64,000 nt of DNA from Ignatzschineria sp. F8392. GTDB taxonomy: Bacteria > Pseudomonadota > Gammaproteobacteria > Cardiobacteriales > Wohlfahrtiimonadaceae. Below are positions 10,277 through 20,463 of this stretch, piece by piece (position 1 is the stretch's first letter; each line of letters opens with the position of its first letter). Under the pieces are notes generated by a model that did no database searches, was not told the origin of the DNA, and was given only the letters and a program-made list of their open reading frames with translations. The stretch lies in the NCBI RefSeq assembly GCF_002252045.1, contig NZ_NEFF01000006.1:35052-99051 (forward strand), read 5' to 3'. The position numbers and the translations under genes were made by a program.

Positions 10277-10333
10277 ACTAACCCTCTTATTGCTTAACTT
10301 CTTCAACAATAACAACTGATAAATTGCAGGTTT

Positions 10334-12670
10334 TTACTTTTTATCCTTTCCCAAACGATCTAAGTTCAGACGATTGAGGCTAAGTGAATTTAATAGAACA
10401 CTCACAGAGCTAAATGCCATCGCGCCACCGGCTAAAATAGGGCTTAAAAAACCGAGTGCTGCAAAGGGGATGCCGATCACATTATAGATAAAGGCCCAAA
10501 AGAGATTTTGGCGAATCTTCCGCATCGTCCCTTCTGAAAGAGTGATCATCTTAGGTAATGAACTCAAATCACCATTCATAATGGTCACATCACTCGATTC
10601 CATCGCTATATCTGTCCCTGTTCCCATCGCAATACCGATATCAGCAAGCGCAAGTGCAGGCGCATCATTCATTCCATCACCCACCATAGCAACAGACTCT
10701 CCTGCCGTCTGAAGATCTGCCACAATCTTCGCCTTATCCTCCGGCTTGAGCTCCGCTCTGATCTCATCAGGGCAAAGTCCCACCTCTTCGCCAATCTTCT
10801 CTGCCGTACGCTGATTATCCCCTGTTAACATCAAAACTTTGATGCCTCTTGCCTTTAAGGCCGCAATAGCACCCGCCGAGCTCTCTTTCACGGGATCAGC
10901 AATAGCAACAAGTGCAACAAGATCTTGCTCCCGGCTCATTAAAACAACAGTCTCTCCCCGCGATTCATGCCGGTCGATCAGTGAGGCAAAGGGCGTTAAA
11001 TCGATATGACGTTCTACCATTAAACGGGGAGAACCGACAAAATAGCGCTCTTCTGCAATAATCCCCATTAACCCCGCCCCGACTAAAGCTTGAAAATCCT
11101 CCACCTGAAAGGAGGCACTCTTCGAGCTGCTTGATAGTGACAACTCCTGCTCTTGCCCTGCCCCAAAAGCAACAATCGCCTTTGCTAAAGGATGCTCGGA
11201 ATGGGACTCTAACGCCACTAAATAACGAAGGATCTCACTCCTTTGTGCTTCTGACACAATCAGTTGAGAATTGACTACAAAATGTTTTACCTCTGGTGCA
11301 CCCGCTGTAATCGTTCCGGTCTTATCAAGCACAATCGTACTACTTTTAGCAACCCTTTCGAGCGCTTCCCCATTTTTAATTAAAATCCCTTGCCGCGCAC
11401 CCACACCGGTTCCTACCATAATCGCTGTCGGCGTCGCTAATCCTAAAGCACAAGGGCAAGCGATCACTAAAACCGCAACACTATGCATAATAGCATCACT
11501 CCATTCGCCTAAAACCAGACGAGTGACTAAAAGCGTTATAAAGGCGATAAGAATCACTGCCGGCACAAAGATTGCTGAAACACGATCCGCCAGTTGCTGA
11601 ATCGGGGCTTTACTCCCCTGCGCCTCATTCACAAGAGTAATGATTTTTGAGAGTGTACTCTCGTCGGCTCGCTTTAAAGCCTTCATCACTAATGCGCCAC
11701 TCTGATTGAGCGTTCCGCTATAGAGTAGATCATTCACCCCTTTATCCACCGGCAAACTCTCCCCGGTTAACATACTCTCATCCACGGTAGAGTGCCCTGA
11801 TAGAACAACGCCATCAACAGGAATACTCTTTCCGGGATGTACCAGAAGATAATCATTCTCAACAACAGCATCAATCGGTACTTCAACATAGTGTTGCCCC
11901 GACTGAGAATTATCGATACGGAGGGCTGTCTCTGCTTGGAGAGACATCAAGGAGCGAATCGCAGCGCCCGTCCTATTTTTAGCGCGCTCCTCAAAATATT
12001 TCCCCAAGAGAATGAGTGTGATAATGACGGCGCTACTTTCAAAGTAGAGATGTGTCGGATCACCGCCTAAAAAACCATTATAGAGACTATAGAGATAGGC
12101 AGCGGTTGTTCCCATTGCCACAAGTAGATCCATACTCGGCGCTTTTGCTCGTAGAGAAGCCCATGCCGCCCGATAAAACCTTGCACCAATCCCGAATTGA
12201 ATCGGCGTCGTTAAAAGGAGCTGTACCCAAGGCAGATGAACGAAGTGGACCCAACTCGCCTCACTCCCTAACATCATCGCCATCATGCCTAACAACATCG
12301 GCGCACTTAAGATCGCACTGATAATTAGCTCCCAGCGCATACGATTAGCCGCCTTTGCTTCTGCTACCTGCAACTCTGCCTGATGCGCCTTATCATCGAG
12401 CATCGCACCAAACCCTGTCTTCTCGATCTGTGCAATAATCTCCTCAGGAGTGATTTGAGCAGGATTATATTCAAAAAGCCCACGTTTACTCGCCAGATTA
12501 ACATTTGCTCGATAGATCCCCTGCTTACGCCCTAAGACACGCTCGATACGTCCTGAACAATTAGCACAGGTCATTCCCGTAATCGCAAGATGCAAAAAAG
12601 TACGCTCAGAACCCTCTTTTATCGCCTCTTTTGTGATCATTTTATTCAATAGATTCTCTTTTTCACTCAT
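10334..12670 (-). CDS. copA: Copper-exporting P1B-type ATPase CopA
   Basis: This ATPase pumps Cu(I) out of the cytoplasm. One N-terminal heavy-metal domain has GMTCANC at about 33-39. The core has TGES at 303-306, the membrane copper site CPC at 406-408, the phosphorylated DKTGT at 450-454, SEHPLA at 491-496, TGDN at 616-619 and GDGMNDAPA at 664-672 (numbered from a possible GTG at 12673). Eight membrane helices fit the P1B-1 layout. The ATG at 12670 overlaps the stop of copY by one base and the GTG at 12673 by four, so translation is coupled to the regulator. The neighbouring CopY-type repressor supports copper rather than silver or zinc. Confidence 0.95.
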   Translation of the reverse strand: MSEKENLLNKMITKEAIKEGSERTFLHLAITGMTCANCSGRIERVLGRKQGIYRANVNLASKRGLFEYNPAQITPEEIIAQIEKTGFGAMLDDKAHQAELQVAEAKAANRMRWELIISAILSAPMLLGMMAMMLGSEASWVHFVHLPWVQLLLTTPIQFGIGARFYRAAWASLRAKAPSMDLLVAMGTTAAYLYSLYNGFLGGDPTHLYFESSAVIITLILLGKYFEERAKNRTGAAIRSLMSLQAETALRIDNSQSGQHYVEVPIDAVVENDYLLVHPGKSIPVDGVVLSGHSTVDESMLTGESLPVDKGVNDLLYSGTLNQSGALVMKALKRADESTLSKIITLVNEAQGSKAPIQQLADRVSAIFVPAVILIAFITLLVTRLVLGEWSDAIMHSVAVLVIACPCALGLATPTAIMVGTGVGARQGILIKNGEALERVAKSSTIVLDKTGTITAGAPEVKHFVVNSQLIVSEAQRSEILRYLVALESHSEHPLAKAIVAFGAGQEQELSLSSSSKSASFQVEDFQALVGAGLMGIIAEERYFVGSPRLMVERHIDLTPFASLIDRHESRGETVVLMSREQDLVALVAIADPVKESSAGAIAALKARGIKVLMLTGDNQRTAEKIGEEVGLCPDEIRAELKPEDKAKIVADLQTAGESVAMVGDGMNDAPALALADIGIAMGTGTDIAMESSDVTIMNGDLSSLPKMITLSEGTMRKIRQNLFWAFIYNVIGIPFAALGFLSPILAGGAMAFSSVSVLLNSLSLNRLNLDRLGKDKK

Positions 12671-13170
12671 CACTGCGCTCCCTCTTTTTGGCTCGAATAG
12701 CTATTTGAACAGACTCTTTTTACCTTTTTATGACAGCTACACTGCCCAACAAAACAATCACAAGGGATCTGATCGATCACCTGCTTCTCGGCGATGGTAA
12801 GCGCCTCTTTTAGCAGCGGAATATCCTCTTTTGCTAATGCTTGTGCCTGTAATAATCGAGCAATCTTCTCCGCTCGATCTCGTGCACAGACAAAGCTAAA
12901 GAGCGTTGCCGCAGCATGATCCCAAGCCTCTTCCTCTTCAATATTGGGCTGATAGAGATAGCGGTTGCCCATCTGTTCTGTAATCACCGCCTCTTTTGCC
13001 ACAAGTCGTGCCAACAATGTCTTGATCGTGGTGGGTTTCCACCCTCTCTTTTTCGTTAAAACAGCGATCACTTCACGGCTACCCACCGCACCATTCGCCC
13101 ATAAAACTCGCATCACTTCCCACTCCGATGGGGTGATCTCAATCATCTTACGGCGCGCTATCGATTCCAT
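12670..13170 (-). CDS. copY: CopY/BlaI-family copper-responsive repressor
   Basis: A winged-helix repressor of the BlaI/MecI/CopY family. The N-terminal domain contains [12 protein letters not shown] and a recognition-helix region around [12 protein letters not shown]. The C-terminus has [10 protein letters not shown], which matches the CxCx4CxC motif that binds zinc or Cu(I) in CopY and switches DNA binding. This separates it from the penicillinase repressors, which lack the cysteines. The frame opens with a GTG at 13182, but the ATG at 13170 lies 11 bases after AGGAG and was chosen. It is the first gene of the copY-copA operon, with an operator just upstream. Confidence 0.88.
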   Translation of the reverse strand: MESIARRKMIEITPSEWEVMRVLWANGAVGSREVIAVLTKKRGWKPTTIKTLLARLVAKEAVITEQMGNRYLYQPNIEEEEAWDHAAATLFSFVCARDRAEKIARLLQAQALAKEDIPLLKEALTIAEKQVIDQIPCDCFVGQCSCHKKVKRVCSNSYSSQKEGAQ

Positions 13171-13207
13171 CGATCTCTTCACTCCTCTCTTGCAATTCTC
13201 ATTCTAC

Positions 13208-13235
13208 TTATCATGACCACAAGTGTAGTCATCAA
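13208..13235 (-). promoter_or_regulatory. copY-copA promoter with a cop-box-like operator in the spacer
   Basis: On the minus strand TTGATG (13235-13230) and TGATAA (13213-13208) are 16 bases apart. The spacer is an imperfect palindrome, GACTACACTTGTGGTC (13230-13215), whose core TACACTTGTG resembles the CopY box TACANNTGTA with one mismatch. Confidence 0.6.
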
Positions 13236-13279
13236 TAGCTGAAATTATAAAATTTCTCCCCTCAATTGTCTATAGCGTT

Positions 13280-14179
13280 TTAGTGAGAGAATTTCATCTG
13301 CAGATATTGCATTAAAGAGCGAACAGTTGCCGGCAGATAACGGCTCTCGGGATAGACAAGATGCACTGATTTTGGTTTGGGTCGATGCTCTGGAAAGAGC
13401 TCAATAATACGCCCCGATTCAATCTCACTATCGACGGCATAATCGAAAAACTGCATAATACCAAAGCCGTTTAATACCGTCTCAAATGCGCCTAAGGAGT
13501 TTGAATGCACCATGGCCGGCGAAAAATGAAAAGGCGTAGAATCAGCGCCAAATTCCCAGGGTAGTAGTTGCCCGGTATGGGGAAATCGCAGTGCGATCGT
13601 CTCTGCTTGATGGAGCTCTTCTAATGATTGAGGTTCACCATAGCGCTCTAAATAGGCGGGAGATGCCACCAACTTCAATTGTGCTTGATGAAGTTCTTTC
13701 GCCACCAAACGATCCCCTTTAAGTTCACCAATACGAATGGCAAGATCAAACTCATCTTTAGTAAAGTTAACGTAAGAGTTACTCAGTGAAACCTCAAGCT
13801 GGATACTCTCATGATGCGCCTCTAAAAAAGGGGTCATTGCCGGCAGAAACTTCTTAATGCCGTAACTATCGGGCATACTGATGCGTAAAATACCATGGAG
13901 ATCACCACTACTACTGATCTGCCTTTCAATATCACGAATATTTTCAATCGCCTCTTTACAGACAAGGTAGTAGCTCTTCCCCTCTTCAGTTAAGCGCATT
14001 GATCGAGTTGAGCGTTGAAAAAGTTTAATATTCAACTTTTTCTCTAAGCGAGAGACCGCCTTACTCACCGCAGAAGGTGTGACACCAATCGCAATAGAGG
14101 CATCGGTAAAATTACGGCTCTCTGCCGCCTTACAAAAAATTTGTAGATCATTAAAATCCAGATTGTGGAGTAGAGTCAT
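13280..14179 (-). CDS. LysR-family transcriptional regulator
   Basis: The N-terminal 60 residues form the LysR winged helix-turn-helix (FCKAAESRNFTDASIAIGVT, then SAVSKAVSRLEKKL). The remainder is a substrate-binding-like effector domain ending at residue 299. The sequence LNIKLFQRSTRSMRLTEEGK is typical of the CrgA-like branch. It is divergent from a nitroreductase-family gene, the usual arrangement for a LysR activator and its target. The start is the ATG at 14179; a GTG one codon upstream is possible. The effector is unknown. Confidence 0.9.
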   Translation of the reverse strand: MTLLHNLDFNDLQIFCKAAESRNFTDASIAIGVTPSAVSKAVSRLEKKLNIKLFQRSTRSMRLTEEGKSYYLVCKEAIENIRDIERQISSSGDLHGILRISMPDSYGIKKFLPAMTPFLEAHHESIQLEVSLSNSYVNFTKDEFDLAIRIGELKGDRLVAKELHQAQLKLVASPAYLERYGEPQSLEELHQAETIALRFPHTGQLLPWEFGADSTPFHFSPAMVHSNSLGAFETVLNGFGIMQFFDYAVDSEIESGRIIELFPEHRPKPKSVHLVYPESRYLPATVRSLMQYLQMKFSH

Positions 14180-14481
14180 CACCTATCCCTCGCAACTTGT
14201 TCCCATTCACGATGCTATAAGTACTTCAAAATAGCACTGAGCATCCCCTCTTCATCAAACTATTTTAGCGCTATTTGTGCCGCTTAGGCATTAAAGATTT
14301 TCTTCTCATCTATAGTCAAAGATGAGATTAATCCCTATGATGGGGAGGAATCTTAAGAGAGTCGTTTCAATATGAGAGGCGACTCTGTGCTCTTGGCGCA
14401 AAGTCTTATAGGTTATTCTTATGGCTCAAGATTAGCGTCATTACGAAACAACACTAACAATCGATAGAAGGAATTGAATCT
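14180..14481. promoter_or_regulatory. Divergent LysR/nitroreductase control region
   Basis: Two inverted repeats stand out: TCTCATCT (14304-14311) with AGATGAGA (14320-14327), and AGAGTCG (14358-14364) with CGACTCT (14380-14386). The first has 8-base perfect arms and an 8-base gap and is a reasonable LysR-type operator candidate. Assignment of promoters is not certain. Confidence 0.4.
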
Positions 14482-15078
14482 ATGCAAAACTTTACCTCGC
14501 TAGTGGAAAAACGCCGGACAATTTACCACCTTGGAAATAAACTTCCTCAGTCAAAAGAGGAGATCACTCAATTAATTGAAAAAGTTACGAAAGATACACC
14601 CTCTGCTTTCAACTCCCAAAGTTCTCGCGTTGTATTATTACATGATAAAGCGCATCAAAAGTTATGGGACATCACGTTAGAGGCATTAAGAGCGATCGTT
14701 CCTGCTGATAACTTTGCCGCTACAGAGGCTAAAATTAAGAGCTTTGCTGCCGGTGCAGGAACGATTCTCTACTTTGAAGATCAACAAGTTGTTGAAGATC
14801 TTCAAGAGCAGTTCTCAGCTTATGCTGCTAATTTCCCTAAATGGTCTGAACAAGCGCATGGAATTACGGCATATGCTGTTTGGCTCGCACTGGCAGAGGT
14901 CAATATCGGCGCCTCTCTACAACACTACAATGAGTTGATTGAAGCTGCCGTTAAAGCAGAGTGGAACCTTCCTGAAAAGTGGGCATTAAAAGCGCAGATG
15001 CCATTTGGTTCAATCGAAACAGAGGCAGACCCTAAAGCTTATATCGATACAGCAGCACGTTTTAAAGTCTTCGGTTAA
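14482..15078 (+). CDS. Nitroreductase family protein (Frm2/YdfN-like)
   Basis: A 198-residue flavin-dependent nitroreductase-fold protein. The opening LVEKRRTIYHLGNKLPQSKEEI and the segment TPSAFNSQSSRVVLL match the branch related to yeast Frm2/Hbn1 and its bacterial homologues. These reduce nitro compounds or quinones with NAD(P)H and FMN. The start has GAAGGA about 9 bases upstream. Its position opposite a LysR regulator suggests inducible expression, perhaps by an electrophile or oxidant. The gene ends in a strong terminator. Confidence 0.85.
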   Translation: MQNFTSLVEKRRTIYHLGNKLPQSKEEITQLIEKVTKDTPSAFNSQSSRVVLLHDKAHQKLWDITLEALRAIVPADNFAATEAKIKSFAAGAGTILYFEDQQVVEDLQEQFSAYAANFPKWSEQAHGITAYAVWLALAEVNIGASLQHYNELIEAAVKAEWNLPEKWALKAQMPFGSIETEADPKAYIDTAARFKVFG

Positions 15079-15114
15079 GCGCCAAAATTAACCACAAAGT
15101 ATCAACTATGCATG

Positions 15115-15141
15115 AAAAGGAGGGGATTCCCTCCTTTTTTT
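15115..15141 (+). terminator. Intrinsic terminator after the nitroreductase gene
   Basis: AAAAGGAGGG at 15115-15124 and CCCTCCTTTT at 15129-15138 form a 10-base stem with a four-base loop, followed by further T residues. Confidence 0.92.
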
Positions 15142-15242
15142 CTGCTTTCTTACCGGTAGGCATGTGAATGCAATAAGAGCAAATTAGTCAGCTCCCTTGG
15201 CTTCACTGATTATCTTATTCATTGAGATAAAAAGGGCTGAAC

Positions 15243-15412
15243 GATTGCCGGATCTTACTATCGCGCACCTCTATAGATTACGCGCCGGCAAATATGATCT
15301 TCAATCACTAGCCGTTGTTGTTACTTAAATAGCATTCATCTCGGCATCATTGATGCCGATCTGCGGGCATGCAGTAGTGAAAAGAGTGCGATAGTTGGCT
15401 CCCGCGTGCTCC
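15243..15412 (+). repeat. Palindromic MITE-like repeat, full copy with extra internal segment
   Basis: The copy begins GATTGCCGGATCTTACTATC and ends GGCTCCCGCGTGCTCC. It contains CGCCGGCAA, a GGCATCATTGATGCC hairpin and GCGGGCATGCAGTAGTG. About 45 bases between the first and second hairpins are additional relative to the shortest copies. ACTATCGC near the left end is exactly complementary to GCGATAGT near the right end. Confidence 0.8.
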
Positions 15413-15450
15413 GCAGATTTTCTTATCTTTTGAAATCAGTAAGAGCTGAT

Positions 15451-15597
15451 CAAGTGCCGGAGATTACCTCTGCACGCTTCCTAAAATCTCATGCCGGCAA
15501 GTATCGCTACTATAACGATATGATTCTCGGCATCATTAATGCCGACCTGCGGGCATACAGTAGTGAAAAGAGTACGATAGTTGGCTCCCGCAGCTCC
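15451..15597 (+). repeat. Palindromic MITE-like repeat, full copy
   Basis: It contains AAGTGCCGGAG, TGCCGGCAAG, GGCATCATTAATGCC and GCGGGCATACAGTAGTG, and ends TTGGCTCCCGCAGCTCC. It directly follows another copy. A 69-codon frame crossing both copies (15406-15615) is not considered a gene. Confidence 0.8.
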
Positions 15598-15787
15598 ATA
15601 AACCCTCTTACCTAGACACCCTTTTGATTGAATAAAAAGAGTAGTCAAAGTCCCGATTGGAGAAAATCCTAAAAAGAGTCAAATCAATGATAAAATAGGA
15701 AAAAGTTTGATAATAGAGCCATCAAACTTGAGATTTCGCTGCTTTAAGCAATGTTATTCACACCCATTTCAAGGAAAGTGATTATTT

Positions 15788-17194
15788 ATGGTTACTTATG
15801 AGAGCAACAATCTGTATCAAATTTTACAACCAATTATTGAAGATAACAATTATCAATCCTTTGAAGAGTTAGTTGATTCGAGCCAACCTATCGATATGGC
15901 GGATGCCTTAGAACTCTTCCCCACTGAATCGATTATCCCGCTTCTTGAAAAATTACCGGCAGAGAAATTAACTGAGCTCTACCCTCACTTTGAAGAGGAA
16001 GAGAAGGTTAAAATTATCCCCCATCTCAATATCGAAACCCTCCAATCGCTCCTTAATCGCCTCCTATCAGATGAGCAGGTAACACTCTATCTCACATTGA
16101 GTAAAGAGCAACGCGATATCTTGATGCCAACACTCTCAAAAGAGGAACGAGAAGCGATTATTACGCTCTCCTCCTATCCGGAAGAGAGTATCGGCTCGAT
16201 CGCTTCGGCCGACTATGTTAGCGTGACAGCTGATGGTACCGTCTCTGATATTTGGCATAAAGTCCGCCAAGATGCAAAGACTAAAGAGGCTCTTTCACAA
16301 ATCTATATTACCGATGAATATCGCCATCTGATCGGTGTTGTATCACTACAAGATATCCTTCTCTCTAAAGATAGCGACCTTATCCGCGATATTATGGATA
16401 CCGATGTGATTCAGGCAAAGGCATCAGAAAATAGCCAAGTGGCCATTGCCCTAATTGAACGTTATGATCTCCCGGCACTTCCTGTTACCGATAATAACGG
16501 GCATCTCATCGGTATTGTGACGATCGAAGATGCGATGGAAAAGTTACGCGAAACCGCGGCCGGCGCCTTTGCAAAGCTCGGGGGTAACGTGGCAATGACA
16601 GGGCCTGAGCTCGATTACCAATACTCTGGATTTTGGCGTATGTTTCGAGTAAGAGGCTTCTGGTTAGTGATCTTAACCATCTTTGGCGTCTTTACCAGTA
16701 CCTTTGTCGCACGGCAAGAGGAGATTCTCTCTGAGGTGATTATTTTAGCCGCATTCCTCGCTCCGATCGTCGATATGGGCGGAAATACCGGAAGCCAATC
16801 AGCCACCTTGGTGATTCGCTCCATGGCGCTTGGAGATATCCATCTTAAATGGAAAGATATCTGGTTTATTATTAAAAAGGAGATTCCCGTTGCCTTAGCA
16901 TTAGGGGTCATGGTGGCACTTGTGGAAGTGGTACTCGCCTTCTTCTTTAAGAGCGGTATTAGTATTAATGTCTTGATGGTTGTCGGCTTCTCGATGATTA
17001 CCGTCACCTTTATGGGTGGATTGTTCGGCATTATGCTGCCCTTTATCGCAAAGCGCTTCAATGTTGACCCGGCAACCCTTAGCTCCCCGATGCTCACCTC
17101 TATTATGGATTTCTTAGGCGTTGTGATCTATTTCGGATTTGCTTATTGGTTCTTAAGTGATCTATTAGTTGAAGCGGCCGCTGTGGTGGGTTAG
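15788..17194 (+). CDS. mgtE: Magnesium transporter MgtE
   Basis: A magnesium channel with the standard MgtE layout: an N-terminal superhelical domain (about 30-130), two CBS domains (about 135-255), a connecting helix, and five membrane helices from about residue 290. The family signature PIVDMGGNTGSQSATLV covers 327-343, with MGGNTGSQ at 330-337. Length is 468 residues. In studied members the cytosolic domains bind Mg and close the pore when the ion is plentiful. A GGAAAG ribosome binding site precedes the ATG. The gene is apparently monocistronic. Confidence 0.94.
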   Translation: MVTYESNNLYQILQPIIEDNNYQSFEELVDSSQPIDMADALELFPTESIIPLLEKLPAEKLTELYPHFEEEEKVKIIPHLNIETLQSLLNRLLSDEQVTLYLTLSKEQRDILMPTLSKEEREAIITLSSYPEESIGSIASADYVSVTADGTVSDIWHKVRQDAKTKEALSQIYITDEYRHLIGVVSLQDILLSKDSDLIRDIMDTDVIQAKASENSQVAIALIERYDLPALPVTDNNGHLIGIVTIEDAMEKLRETAAGAFAKLGGNVAMTGPELDYQYSGFWRMFRVRGFWLVILTIFGVFTSTFVARQEEILSEVIILAAFLAPIVDMGGNTGSQSATLVIRSMALGDIHLKWKDIWFIIKKEIPVALALGVMVALVEVVLAFFFKSGISINVLMVVGFSMITVTFMGGLFGIMLPFIAKRFNVDPATLSSPMLTSIMDFLGVVIYFGFAYWFLSDLLVEAAAVVG

Positions 17195-17278
17195 ATCAGA
17201 AAGATAGCGTATCCATTAGAGTCTCTTCAATAGAGATTCTTCAATAGAAGATCTTCTATTAATCGCCCCAAAGCAGAT

Positions 17279-17335
17279 TGATTCAATAAAACTAATTCGA
17301 TAAAGTTTATTCAACAAAATTTATTCGATAAGTGG
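17279..17335. repeat. Short degenerate tandem repeat
   Basis: Four imperfect copies of a unit near ATTCRATAAARTTTA lie between mgtE and the phospholipase D gene. No function is evident. Confidence 0.5.
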
Positions 17336-17385
17336 ATCAATAGCTTTGGGGTTTTCTTTGGAAATTTAAGCGATTACATGCACTT

Positions 17386-18972
17386 ATGGCTAATAAGATA
17401 CAAAAAACATTCTCTGCAAAGATCATTAAGCCCCTATTTATGAGCCTTATCATTACTACCATTCTCCTTGCTCTTTTTGCCACATATGCAATAAAGCCAT
17501 TACCAGAACTAAAACAGGTAAAAAGCAGTGCTCTGCCTATCAATGAGGAGAATAAGCTCGTACAGATGTTACAAAAAGAGTATCCGGAAGATCCCAACTT
17601 AACAGGGGTACTAGAGCTCTCTGACCCTCTTGACGCTTTCGTTGCTCGCTCTGTACTTCTCAACTTAGCTCAAGAGTCGATCGATCTACAATACTATATT
17701 TGGCGCCCCGATACCTCGGGAACCATGCTGCTCTACGACCTCTATAATGCAGCTGAGAGGGGTGTTCGTGTCCGGTTGCTACTCGATGATAATAATACTC
17801 GGGGTCTTGATGACCTTATCGCAGTTTTAGATTATCACCCCAATATCGAAGTGCGCCTCTTTAATCCCTTTACTAATCGCAAATTTCGCTTTTTAGGATA
17901 TCTAACAGACTTAAAACGCTTAAATCATCGCATGCACAATAAACTCCTTGTGGTCGATGGTGTCACTGCCATTACAGGGGGACGTAATATTGGGGATGAA
18001 TACTTTGCTGCCGGTAATGGTACTGTCTTTGTTGACTTAGATGTGATGGCGATCGGCAATATCGTGCCACAACTCTCTCACGATTTTGATCGCTATTGGA
18101 ATAGCGAGCTCTCCTACCCTGCTAAACAGATCGTGACAAAAGAGTATGGATCGGATCATATCGCCGCTTTTGAAAAGCTTCGCAAAGTCAAATATCGTGC
18201 TGATGTTGAAACTTATCAATCCGCTTTAGCGCAATCTAAATTATTAGAAAAGCTCTATCATCACAATATCGATTGGCAGTGGTCAGAAGCGATTCTGATC
18301 TCCGATCCTCCTAGTAAAGCACTCGGTGTCTGGAGTCAAAATGATTTTTACAAGCCACTCTATAACGCGATTGGCGACGCCCAAAAAGAGCTCTTTTTAG
18401 TCTCACCCTATTTTGTACCGACAAAGGTAGGAACTGCTTTCTTAAAAGATCTTGCAGAGCAAGGTATCCAGATATCGGTATTAACAAACTCCTATGAAGC
18501 CACCGATGTCGCCTTCGTCCACTCGGGATATATTAATTATCGCAAAGCGCTTATCGAAGCTGATATCGATATCTATGAACTCAAAAAATCACATGATAAA
18601 ACCCCTCATCTCAAAGATAAGGGGCTTGTGGGAAGTTCCGGTTCCAGCTTGCACGCTAAAACCTTTGTTGTTGATAATGATCGCCTATTTGTCGGTTCAT
18701 TAAATCTCGATCCTCGATCAGCAAAAATCAATACCGAGATGGGGCTTACGATCTTAAACCCCCATCTCGCTAAAGATATGACCGACCGCATTAAGCGTCA
18801 TCTATTAGAGCGCTCTTACAAAGTGATCTTAGAAGATGATCAATTAAAATGGCAGCTATTTGATAATCAAGAGAGATTACTCAAAACTTATGATGTCGAG
18901 CCAAATACATCGATCTTAGAGCGAGCGCTGATCCGATTTTTAACTTGGCTCCCTATTGAGTGGCTTCTCTAG
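17386..18972 (+). CDS. clsC: Phospholipase D-family cardiolipin synthase, ClsC-like
   Basis: A membrane-anchored enzyme of 528 residues with one N-terminal hydrophobic segment (about 17-36) and two PLD catalytic motifs: HNKLLVVDG with His184, Lys186 and Asp191, and HAKTFVVD with His423, Lys425 and Asp430. Both end in the expected GGRNIGDEY and GSLNLDPRS stretches. ClsC of E. coli makes cardiolipin from phosphatidylglycerol and phosphatidylethanolamine together with YmdB; no ymdB is adjacent here. The spacing and GGRN motif favour ClsC over the ClsA/B types. No clear ribosome binding site precedes the chosen ATG. It converges with proP, with only six bases between the stops. Confidence 0.85.
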   Translation: MANKIQKTFSAKIIKPLFMSLIITTILLALFATYAIKPLPELKQVKSSALPINEENKLVQMLQKEYPEDPNLTGVLELSDPLDAFVARSVLLNLAQESIDLQYYIWRPDTSGTMLLYDLYNAAERGVRVRLLLDDNNTRGLDDLIAVLDYHPNIEVRLFNPFTNRKFRFLGYLTDLKRLNHRMHNKLLVVDGVTAITGGRNIGDEYFAAGNGTVFVDLDVMAIGNIVPQLSHDFDRYWNSELSYPAKQIVTKEYGSDHIAAFEKLRKVKYRADVETYQSALAQSKLLEKLYHHNIDWQWSEAILISDPPSKALGVWSQNDFYKPLYNAIGDAQKELFLVSPYFVPTKVGTAFLKDLAEQGIQISVLTNSYEATDVAFVHSGYINYRKALIEADIDIYELKKSHDKTPHLKDKGLVGSSGSSLHAKTFVVDNDRLFVGSLNLDPRSAKINTEMGLTILNPHLAKDMTDRIKRHLLERSYKVILEDDQLKWQLFDNQERLLKTYDVEPNTSILERALIRFLTWLPIEWLL

Positions 18973-18978
18973 CTATCA

Positions 18979-20463
18979 CTAGCCATCAATCTCCGGATGT
19001 TGATCGATCAAGCGTTCCCGGCGTTTTTGAAGACGCGCAATCTCTTCATCAATACTCTCTATACGGCTTTCAATACGATCATAATGAGCTTGCAAAATCT
19101 CTCTCGCTTCGCTACGGTCAGAGGCAATCGGGGTCTCCCCACGTAATGGGCGATTCGCCGTCTCTTTCATATTGAAGGTCAAAATAATCCCAATAAAAGC
19201 TGTCGCCATTAGATAAAATGCCGGCACATAGAGATTATTGGTCAATTCAATCAACCAAGCGGTTAAAGTCGGTGTAAATCCTGCCACTAAGACGGAGATA
19301 TTAAACGCCGTTGCCATGGCGCTATAACGCACTTTTGTCGGGAAGATCGCCGGCAAAATAGAGGCCATCACTCCGGTAAAACAACTTAACATCAATGCGA
19401 GGAAGACTAAACCTAAAAAGATCAAACCCACATTGCCGGTATTAATGAGATAAAAAGCGGGAATTGCACCGATTAACATTCCGACACTACCGATCTTAAT
19501 AAAGACTTTACGGCCGAAACGGTCACTCAATAGCCCCACTAAGGGTTGAACAAAGAGAATACCGATCATAATGGCAATAATAATCAGAACCCCGTGATCA
19601 GCACTATAGCCCAAACTAAATGAGAGATAACTCGGCATATAGGTAAGTAACATATAGTAGGTCACGTTAGTTAAAATCACGATACCAACACTTAAAAGAA
19701 TACTCTTTGTGTTATTACGAAGAACCGTTATAAGGGACTCTTTCGCTACCGGCTTTGCCTCAATACTCTCGCTATGCTTTAAATATGTTGGTGTCTCATC
19801 GAGCGCATGGCGCAGATACATGCCTAAAATTCCTAAAGGTCCGGCAATAAAGAAGGGAATTCTCCAGCCCCACTCTTCAAAACGATCATCCCCTAAGAGA
19901 GTAGTGATCAAAACAACGACACCGGCACCTAAGACAAATCCGGAGATCGATCCAAAATCGAGCCAGCTACTCAAAAATCCTCGGCGGCTATCAGGAGCAT
20001 ATTCCGCAACAAAGATCGCGGCACCCGTATACTCTCCGCCGACAGAGAAACCCTGTGCTAACTTTGCAATTAAGAGCAAAATTGGGGCCCAGATACCGAT
20101 TGTGGCATAAGAGGGGATCAAGCCGATCGCAAAGGTACTGACCGACATGATAATAATTGTCACAGCGAGAATCTTTTTCCGCCCAAACTTATCCCCTAAA
20201 ACGCCGAAGAAGACGCCGCCAATCGGTCTGACTAAAAAGGGAACCGAGAAGGTAGCCAATGATGCAACTAACTGTACGCCGGGGGAAGCATCTGGAAAGA
20301 AGACTTTCCCTAAAACATAGGCCAAAAAGCCGTATACCCCAAAATCGAACCACTCAATGGCATTCCCCAATGCCGCAGCGGTAATCGCCTTGGTAAATTG
20401 ATCGTTCTTCACGATCGTAATATCACTCAACTCCATCGGTTGGTGTTTTTTCGTGTTTGTCAT
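18979..20463 (-). CDS. proP: ProP-type MFS osmolyte/proton symporter
   Basis: A 12-helix major facilitator of the metabolite:H+ symporter group. It has the family N-terminus GNAIEWFDFGVYGFLA and the loop motif GDKFGRKKIL. The C-terminal extension RIESRIESIDEEIARLQKRR, ending in QHPEIDG, is a coiled coil like that of E. coli ProP, which tunes its osmotic activation. That feature supports proline/glycine betaine uptake over other substrates. The start at 20463 follows AAGGAG by four bases; the open frame runs to 20502. Length is then 494 residues. Confidence 0.88.
   Translation of the reverse strand: MTNTKKHQPMELSDITIVKNDQFTKAITAAALGNAIEWFDFGVYGFLAYVLGKVFFPDASPGVQLVASLATFSVPFLVRPIGGVFFGVLGDKFGRKKILAVTIIIMSVSTFAIGLIPSYATIGIWAPILLLIAKLAQGFSVGGEYTGAAIFVAEYAPDSRRGFLSSWLDFGSISGFVLGAGVVVLITTLLGDDRFEEWGWRIPFFIAGPLGILGMYLRHALDETPTYLKHSESIEAKPVAKESLITVLRNNTKSILLSVGIVILTNVTYYMLLTYMPSYLSFSLGYSADHGVLIIIAIMIGILFVQPLVGLLSDRFGRKVFIKIGSVGMLIGAIPAFYLINTGNVGLIFLGLVFLALMLSCFTGVMASILPAIFPTKVRYSAMATAFNISVLVAGFTPTLTAWLIELTNNLYVPAFYLMATAFIGIILTFNMKETANRPLRGETPIASDRSEAREILQAHYDRIESRIESIDEEIARLQKRRERLIDQHPEIDG

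Noticed and set aside
15406..15615. 69-codon frame downstream of the nitroreductase
   Set aside because: It consists entirely of dispersed repeat sequence.
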